A DNA stretch of 64,000 nt from CADEGL01 sp050180485 (GTDB taxonomy: Bacteria > Pseudomonadota > Alphaproteobacteria > CADEGL01), in contig JBFXED010000007.1 of assembly GCA_050180485.1 (NCBI GenBank), positions 1 through 64,000 on the forward strand, read 5' to 3'. Both the position numbers and the translations under genes were made by a program. Positions 59,741-64,000 of the stretch are shown here, piece after piece. Every line of letters begins with the position of its first letter. The stretch's first letter is position 1. The notes below the pieces were generated by a model. The model did no database searches, was not told the origin of the DNA, and was given only the letters and a program-made list of their open reading frames with translations.

Positions 59741-60475
59741 ATGCCGCTGGGCGGGCAGCGCATCGTCCTGATCGGCGGGTCGTCGGGGATCGGCCTGGCG
59801 ACCGCGAAGGAAGCCGCCGCGCGGGGCGCATCGGTCGTCATCGCGGGCCGCTCGGCCGAACGGCTGGAAAGCGCCCGCCGCGAGATCGGCGCGCAGGCCG
59901 AGACCCATCCCCTCGACGCCACGCAGGAGGCTTCGGTCGAGGCGTTCTTCGCCACGGTCGGCGCTCACGACCACATGGCCGTCCTGGTCCCGACCGTGCC
60001 GGATGCGGAGGTGCGCAAAAGCGTGCGCGGCTTCGCCGACACGCCGCAGGAGACGATGGAAATCGTCATGCGGCATAAGTTCTGGTGCCAGGTCTACTGT
60101 GTGCGCCATGCCCGCCGCCATTTGCGCCCCGGCGGCTCCATCGTCTTCATCACCGGCCAGGCGCACCGCAAAAGCCTGCCGAACTATCCTCTCGTGGCTG
60201 CCGCCGATGCGGCGGTCGAGGCGCTGGCGCGCGAACTGGCGCGAGAATATGCGCCTTTGCGAGTCAATGTGGTGGCGCCCGGTCTGATCGAGACCCCCTT
60301 GATCCGCGACCTGCCCACCGGTCACCGTACGGCGTTGGAAGCGCTGGTCGGTCCACAGCCCGTGCCGCGCATGGGCACGGTCGAAGAGATCGCGGAGGCG
60401 ATCCTTTGGATCATGGGCAACGGCTTTGCGACGGGAACGGTACTTGAAGTGGATGGCGGGTATAAGCTGACCTGA
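59741..60475 (+). CDS. SDR family oxidoreductase (second of two sister genes)
   Basis: A 244-residue short-chain dehydrogenase, sister of the gene at 58298. It has IVLIGGSSGIGLATAKEAAA near 8-27 and IAGRSAERLESAR (likely NADP). As in the sister, NNAG is replaced (VLVPTVPDAEV), and the YxxxK site is altered to FITGQAHRKSLPNYPLVAAA. The shared GQAHRKS(L)P block replaces the typical active site in both, which points to a common unusual family. The C-terminal NGFATGTVLEVDGGYKLT is normal. ATG is eight bases after the LamG stop. Confidence 0.82.
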   Translation: MPLGGQRIVLIGGSSGIGLATAKEAAARGASVVIAGRSAERLESARREIGAQAETHPLDATQEASVEAFFATVGAHDHMAVLVPTVPDAEVRKSVRGFADTPQETMEIVMRHKFWCQVYCVRHARRHLRPGGSIVFITGQAHRKSLPNYPLVAAADAAVEALARELAREYAPLRVNVVAPGLIETPLIRDLPTGHRTALEALVGPQPVPRMGTVEEIAEAILWIMGNGFATGTVLEVDGGYKLT

Positions 60476-60491
60476 ACAGCGGGAGGGTGGC

Positions 60492-62864
60492 GTGACCTAT
60501 CTCGGACAGTCGATTCGCCGGCGCGAAGACCCCCGGTTCCTGACTGGGCGCGGACGCTATGTCGACGACGTCCCCGCGGTCCGCGCCGCGCATGCGGCCT
60601 TCGTGCGCAGCCCCCATGCCCACGCGCGCATCCGCGGCATCCAGACCGCCAAGGCAAATAAGCTTCCGGGTGTGTTGGCCATCGTCACCGCCGCGGATTG
60701 GTACGGCGCGGGGCTCGGCGATTTTCCCCTCTGGGCGCGCATCCGCTCGGTCGACCGTGTGGAGCGCAGCCAGTTCGCGCGGCCGGTCCTCTGCAAGGAC
60801 GAGGTTTGCTTCGTCGGCGATCCCGTCGCCATGGTGGTGGCGGAAAGCCGCGCCCAGGCGCTCGACGCCGTGGAAGCCGTCGTGGTCGATTACGATCCTC
60901 TGCCCTCGATCACGGAAACAGCGCGCGCGCTCGACCGCGATGCGGTCATCGCCCATGCTCACCTCGATTCCAACCTTGTTTTCGTCTCCGAGGTAGGCAA
61001 GCGCGCCGAGACGGAAGCTGCCTTCGCCCGCGCGGCCCAGGTCACCGAACTATCCATGGTGAACACGCGTATCACCGCGAATTCGCTCGAGCCCCGGACT
61101 CTGATGGGGCTCTATGACGCGACGGATGACCGCTACACACTATGGGCCTCGCATCAGGCGCCGCATCTCTTGCGCCTGTCGCTGGCCGAGAACTCATTGC
61201 GCCATCCGGAACACAAGATCCGCGTCGTGGCGCCGGATGTCGGCGGCGGTTTTGGCATGAAGCTGCCGGATTATTCCGAGGAGCCGCTGGTCCTCTGGGG
61301 CTCTAAGCTGACCGGCCGGCCGGTGCGCTGGACCGCGACGCGCTCGGAAGGAATTCTGACCGACGCGGGTGCGCGGGACCATTTCACCCGCGCCAAGCTG
61401 GCGCTCGACCGCGATGGACGTTTCCTGGGCCTCGATGTCGACACGATCGCCTGCCTCGGCGCCTATCTGACCCACCGCGGCGCCAGCATTCCGGCGTTCT
61501 TCTATGGCGGTGTATTCGGCGGCCTCTATACGACGCCGGCCATCGTGTGCCGCGTGCGCGGCGTCTACACCAACTCGCCGCCCGTCCACGCCTATCGCGG
61601 TGCGGGGCGGCCGGAGGCCGCCTATGTGCTGGAACGGCTGATCGACAACGCGGCGCGCGAGATGGGGATGGAGGCGGCGGAGATCCGCGCCAAGAACATG
61701 ATCCCGCACGAACGGTTTCCGTATCGCAGCCCGACCGGTCTCAACTATGACTCCGGCAATCCGCCGGCGCTGCTTGCCACCCTTCGCACGCTCGCCAGTT
61801 ACGATGCGTTGCGGGCGGAACAGAAGAAGCTGCGCGCCCGCGGTATCCTGATGGGGATCGGGTTCTGCGGCGTCGCGGACGCCATCGGCGCACCCAGCAA
61901 GACGACCGCCGCGATCTACGAACGCTGCAGCGGCCACGATTCGGCGACAGTCCGCGTTCATCCGACCGGCAAGGTCACGGTCTTCTCGGGCGCCCATTCG
62001 CACGGCCAAGCCCATGCCACCACCTTCGCCCAGATCGCAGCCTCGCGCCTCGGCGTGGCCTTCGAGGATGTCGAGATCGTCGAGGGCGACACGGACCGCG
62101 TGTCGTTCGGCCATGGAACCTATGCCTCGCGCTCCACGGTCACGACCGGCATGGCGGTCGTGAAGGGGTCCGACCGTATCGTCGAGAAGTGCAAGAAGAT
62201 CGCGGCCTTCCGCTTGGAATGCGCGGAGGAGGATATCGCGCGCGACGGCCCCGACTTCGTCATCCCTGGCACCGACCGGCGCATCACCTTCCGCGAGGTC
62301 GTGCGCGAAGCCTATCAGGGCGACCGCTCGCCGCCTGGCATGGATCCGGGTTTGGAGGAGGCCGTGTATTTCGATCCCACGGCCACCACCTGCGCCACGG
62401 GCCTGCATTTGGCCGTCGTATTGGTGGATGCGGAGACCGGGCGCGTCACATTGCGCGACTACGCCGTGGTTGACGATTGCGGCTCGATCATCAACCCCAT
62501 GGTCGTTGAGGGGCAGATCCACGGCGGACTGGTCCAAGGCATCGGCCAAGCTTTGATGGAGCATTTGGCGTTCGATCACGAGACCGGGCAAGTACTGGCG
62601 GGCAGCTTCATGGACTACGCCATGCCGCGCGCAGACGACGTGCCGTCGTTCCGGCTGGACCGGATCGAAAGCCCGAGCCCCGCGAATGCGCTCGGCGTGA
62701 AGGGCGCGGGCGAATCGGGCACCATCGGCGCGCTAGGGTCGATCGGCAACGCGGTCGTCGATGCCCTGTGGCACCTGGGCGTGCGGCATGTCGAACTGCC
62801 GTTCGCGCCGCTGCAGGTCTGGCGCGCGATCCAGACAGCGAGAAAGAACGGTTCGGGAGGCTGA
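60492..62864 (+). CDS. Xanthine dehydrogenase family molybdopterin-binding subunit
   Basis: A 790-residue molybdenum-cofactor subunit of the CoxL/aldehyde oxidase family. It opens YLGQSIRRREDPRFLTGRGR then YVDDV; molybdopterin contacts include GGGFGMKLPDYSEE near 250-263, HAYRGAGRPEAAYVLERL near 364-381 and HGQAHATTFAQIAASRLG near 500-517, and the catalytic Glu is in GVKGAGESGTIGALG near 735-749. The loop is AYRGAGR rather than AYRCSFR, so it is not a CO dehydrogenase. It should hydroxylate an aldehyde or N-heterocycle. The FAD and 2Fe-2S subunits normally beside it are absent. GTG start with GGGAGGGTGG before it. Confidence 0.9.
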   Translation: MTYLGQSIRRREDPRFLTGRGRYVDDVPAVRAAHAAFVRSPHAHARIRGIQTAKANKLPGVLAIVTAADWYGAGLGDFPLWARIRSVDRVERSQFARPVLCKDEVCFVGDPVAMVVAESRAQALDAVEAVVVDYDPLPSITETARALDRDAVIAHAHLDSNLVFVSEVGKRAETEAAFARAAQVTELSMVNTRITANSLEPRTLMGLYDATDDRYTLWASHQAPHLLRLSLAENSLRHPEHKIRVVAPDVGGGFGMKLPDYSEEPLVLWGSKLTGRPVRWTATRSEGILTDAGARDHFTRAKLALDRDGRFLGLDVDTIACLGAYLTHRGASIPAFFYGGVFGGLYTTPAIVCRVRGVYTNSPPVHAYRGAGRPEAAYVLERLIDNAAREMGMEAAEIRAKNMIPHERFPYRSPTGLNYDSGNPPALLATLRTLASYDALRAEQKKLRARGILMGIGFCGVADAIGAPSKTTAAIYERCSGHDSATVRVHPTGKVTVFSGAHSHGQAHATTFAQIAASRLGVAFEDVEIVEGDTDRVSFGHGTYASRSTVTTGMAVVKGSDRIVEKCKKIAAFRLECAEEDIARDGPDFVIPGTDRRITFREVVREAYQGDRSPPGMDPGLEEAVYFDPTATTCATGLHLAVVLVDAETGRVTLRDYAVVDDCGSIINPMVVEGQIHGGLVQGIGQALMEHLAFDHETGQVLAGSFMDYAMPRADDVPSFRLDRIESPSPANALGVKGAGESGTIGALGSIGNAVVDALWHLGVRHVELPFAPLQVWRAIQTARKNGSGG

Positions 62865-62865
62865 T

Positions 62866-63705
62866 ATGAGAATGGTTCGTTCGCGCGGCGGCTGCGCCAT
62901 GCCCGCGCTCGGTCTCGGCACCTGGAAGATGGGCGAGGACCGCAACCACCGGAAGGCCGAGGTCGAGGCGCTCCAACTGGGCATCGATCTCGGCATGACG
63001 CTGATCGACACCGCCGAGCTTTATGCCTCCGGTGGCGCGGAAGAGGTGGTGGGCGAGGCCATCCGCGGACGCCGCGAGGGGTTGTTCATCGTCAGCAAGG
63101 TGCACCAGAGCGGATCGACCTATGAGGGCACGCTCCGCGCGGCCGAAGCCAGCCTGCGGCGGATGGGCACTGATCGCATGGACCTTTATCTGCTGCACAA
63201 TAGGAACGGCCCTTATCCGCTGGAGGATACGCTCAAGGCGTTCGATCGGTTGAAGCGGGACGGGAAGATCCTTCACTACGGGCTCAGCAATTTCGACGCG
63301 CCGGATATGGAGAAGGCCGAGAAGATGCCGCATGGCTCGGCCATCACGGCCAACCAGTTGCGCTACAGCTTGGCGCGCCGCGGCTTGGACAATGGCCTGC
63401 TCGATTGGCATGCCAAGCGCGACATCGCGGTCATGGGCTACACCCCGCTGGAGGAAGGCTTCCTGCGGCCCAAGCCCGGGTTGGCACAGGTGGCGGCACG
63501 TCACAATGTCTCGCCCATGTGCATCGCGCTGGCCTGGACCTTGCGCCATCCCTCCGTCGTCTCGATCCCGAAGGCCACCAACCCCGGCCATGTGCGCGAC
63601 AACGCGCGCGCCATCGAGATCAAGCTGACCGGCGAGGATCTGGCCGCGCTCGATCGGGACTATCCCAAGCCGCCGCCGGGCACGTTCGACGTCTGGGGAA
63701 CTTGA
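62866..63705 (+). CDS. Aldo-keto reductase
   Basis: A 279-residue AKR with a TIM-barrel pattern. Catalytic Asp and Tyr are in IDTAELYASGG (about 47-57), Lys in LFIVSKVHQS (about 80) and His in MDLYLLHNRNG (about 112); the C-terminal NADPH-binding SIPKATNPGHVRDNARA is near 237-253. It reduces an aldehyde or ketone with NADPH. It starts one base after the molybdenum subunit stop, so they are co-expressed; one may act on the product of the other. An N-terminal 35-residue frame extension is rejected. Confidence 0.92.
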   Translation: MRMVRSRGGCAMPALGLGTWKMGEDRNHRKAEVEALQLGIDLGMTLIDTAELYASGGAEEVVGEAIRGRREGLFIVSKVHQSGSTYEGTLRAAEASLRRMGTDRMDLYLLHNRNGPYPLEDTLKAFDRLKRDGKILHYGLSNFDAPDMEKAEKMPHGSAITANQLRYSLARRGLDNGLLDWHAKRDIAVMGYTPLEEGFLRPKPGLAQVAARHNVSPMCIALAWTLRHPSVVSIPKATNPGHVRDNARAIEIKLTGEDLAALDRDYPKPPPGTFDVWGT

Positions 63706-63708
63706 CTT

Positions 63709-64000
63709 TTAACCCGGGTGCTTTGCGCCGCCATATGCTTCGCTGACGGGCAGCCTACTGTCGGAGAAGATGACCTTGGCGCGGATCGAAACCGAGCGTT
63801 GCCAGGATTCGATCTCGGCCGGGCCGAACTCGTGCCGGGGCGGCGAATCGAGCTCGAAATTTCTATGGAGATCTTGGCCGCGAACCAGCATGGCGGCCTC
63901 GCGCCCCTGCGTTTGATAGGCGCTGGTCGGCATCATTTCGACCAGGAGCATCAGCCGGCGCTCCCGTGACACGTTAGCGCGCGAACCATGCACGATGTTG
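63709..64000 (-). CDS. Phytanoyl-CoA dioxygenase (PhyH) family protein, C-terminal part
   Basis: The last 96 codons of a gene whose 5' end lies beyond the window. The visible NIVHGSRANVSRERRLMLLV fits the C-terminal metal-His and 2-oxoglutarate-Arg region of PhyH dioxygenases (H-G-S/A-x-x-N-x-S-x-x-x-R). The remaining tail (SPPRHEFGPAEIESWQRSVS) is not diagnostic. It converges on the aldo-keto reductase with three bases between. Identity is moderately sure because only the end is seen. Confidence 0.6.
   Translation of the reverse strand, partial: NIVHGSRANVSRERRLMLLVEMMPTSAYQTQGREAAMLVRGQDLHRNFELDSPPRHEFGPAEIESWQRSVSIRAKVIFSDSRLPVSEAYGGAKHPG

Noticed and set aside
60492..62864. Aerobic CO dehydrogenase
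   Set aside because: The active-site loop is AYRGAGR, not the AYRCSFR of CO dehydrogenase, and coxM/coxS are missing.

Overview
The window is high-GC, densely packed bacterial DNA. It opens with the tail of an rrn operon (23S 3' end, 5S, then an initiator tRNA-Met), an order common in Alphaproteobacteria. The gene content fits a Rhodospirillales/Rhizobiales-like alphaproteobacterium: an EcfG-like sigma factor, the hopanoid transport genes hpnM and hpnN, a DeepYkr-type RuBisCO-like protein, a PucR-type regulator, many SDRs, and dipeptide-type ABC and molybdenum hydroxylase genes. I cannot name the species.

Layout. (1) 1-0.85 kb: rRNA/tRNA and a terminator. (2) 0.96-5.99 kb: a four-gene overlapping operon that looks like polyprenyl-phosphoryl-D-arabinofuranose synthesis: a HAD phosphatase fused to a UbiA phosphoribosyltransferase, DprE1, DprE2 and a GT-C-like membrane protein. 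(3) 6-20.3 kb: an MscS channel, metabolic oxidoreductases, an ECF sigma factor, an NCS2 permease, an ornithine-cyclodeaminase-like protein, a LysR/MFS divergent pair, Uup-GreB and small genes. (4) 20.4-25.1 kb: a patch that looks partly acquired. It holds a DoeA-like M24 hydrolase with an M14 (DUF2817) enzyme, a nuclease-like hypothetical protein and an EamA transporter. The EamA region is bracketed by a 61-bp direct repeat that is a fragment of the neighbouring frhB-like gene. (5) 25.1-31.6 kb: an FrhB-like iron-sulfur flavoprotein divergent from a ThDP enzyme, a zinc alcohol dehydrogenase, and a RuBisCO-like protein plus cupin pair that matches the methylthioadenosine-isoprenoid shunt. (6) 31.9-41 kb: signalling, with a histidine kinase carrying five tandem PAS repeats, its response regulator, a LapG-like protease, a LuxR-type regulator, and a PucR-type regulator followed by a large palindrome and a luciferase-like monooxygenase. 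(7) 41.1-46.1 kb: HpnM, with HpnN and CopD convergent to it. (8) 46.4-49.8 kb: an operon of two M24 hydrolases lacking the usual metal ligands and an agmatinase-type ureohydrolase, facing a DapA-like aldolase and a GlpD-like flavoprotein. (9) 52.6-63.7 kb: a long co-directional operon with a dipeptide-type ABC transporter, two sister SDRs around a secreted LamG-like protein, a molybdenum hydroxylase large subunit and an aldo-keto reductase. A PhyH-like gene, cut by the window edge, converges on it.

Themes. Short stop/start overlaps (ATGA, GTGA) mark most operons. Strong hairpins separate transcription units and, in two places, sit inside operons. No CRISPR array, transposase, integrase or prophage gene was recognised. 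Functions come from motif and family recognition by eye; no database search was run.
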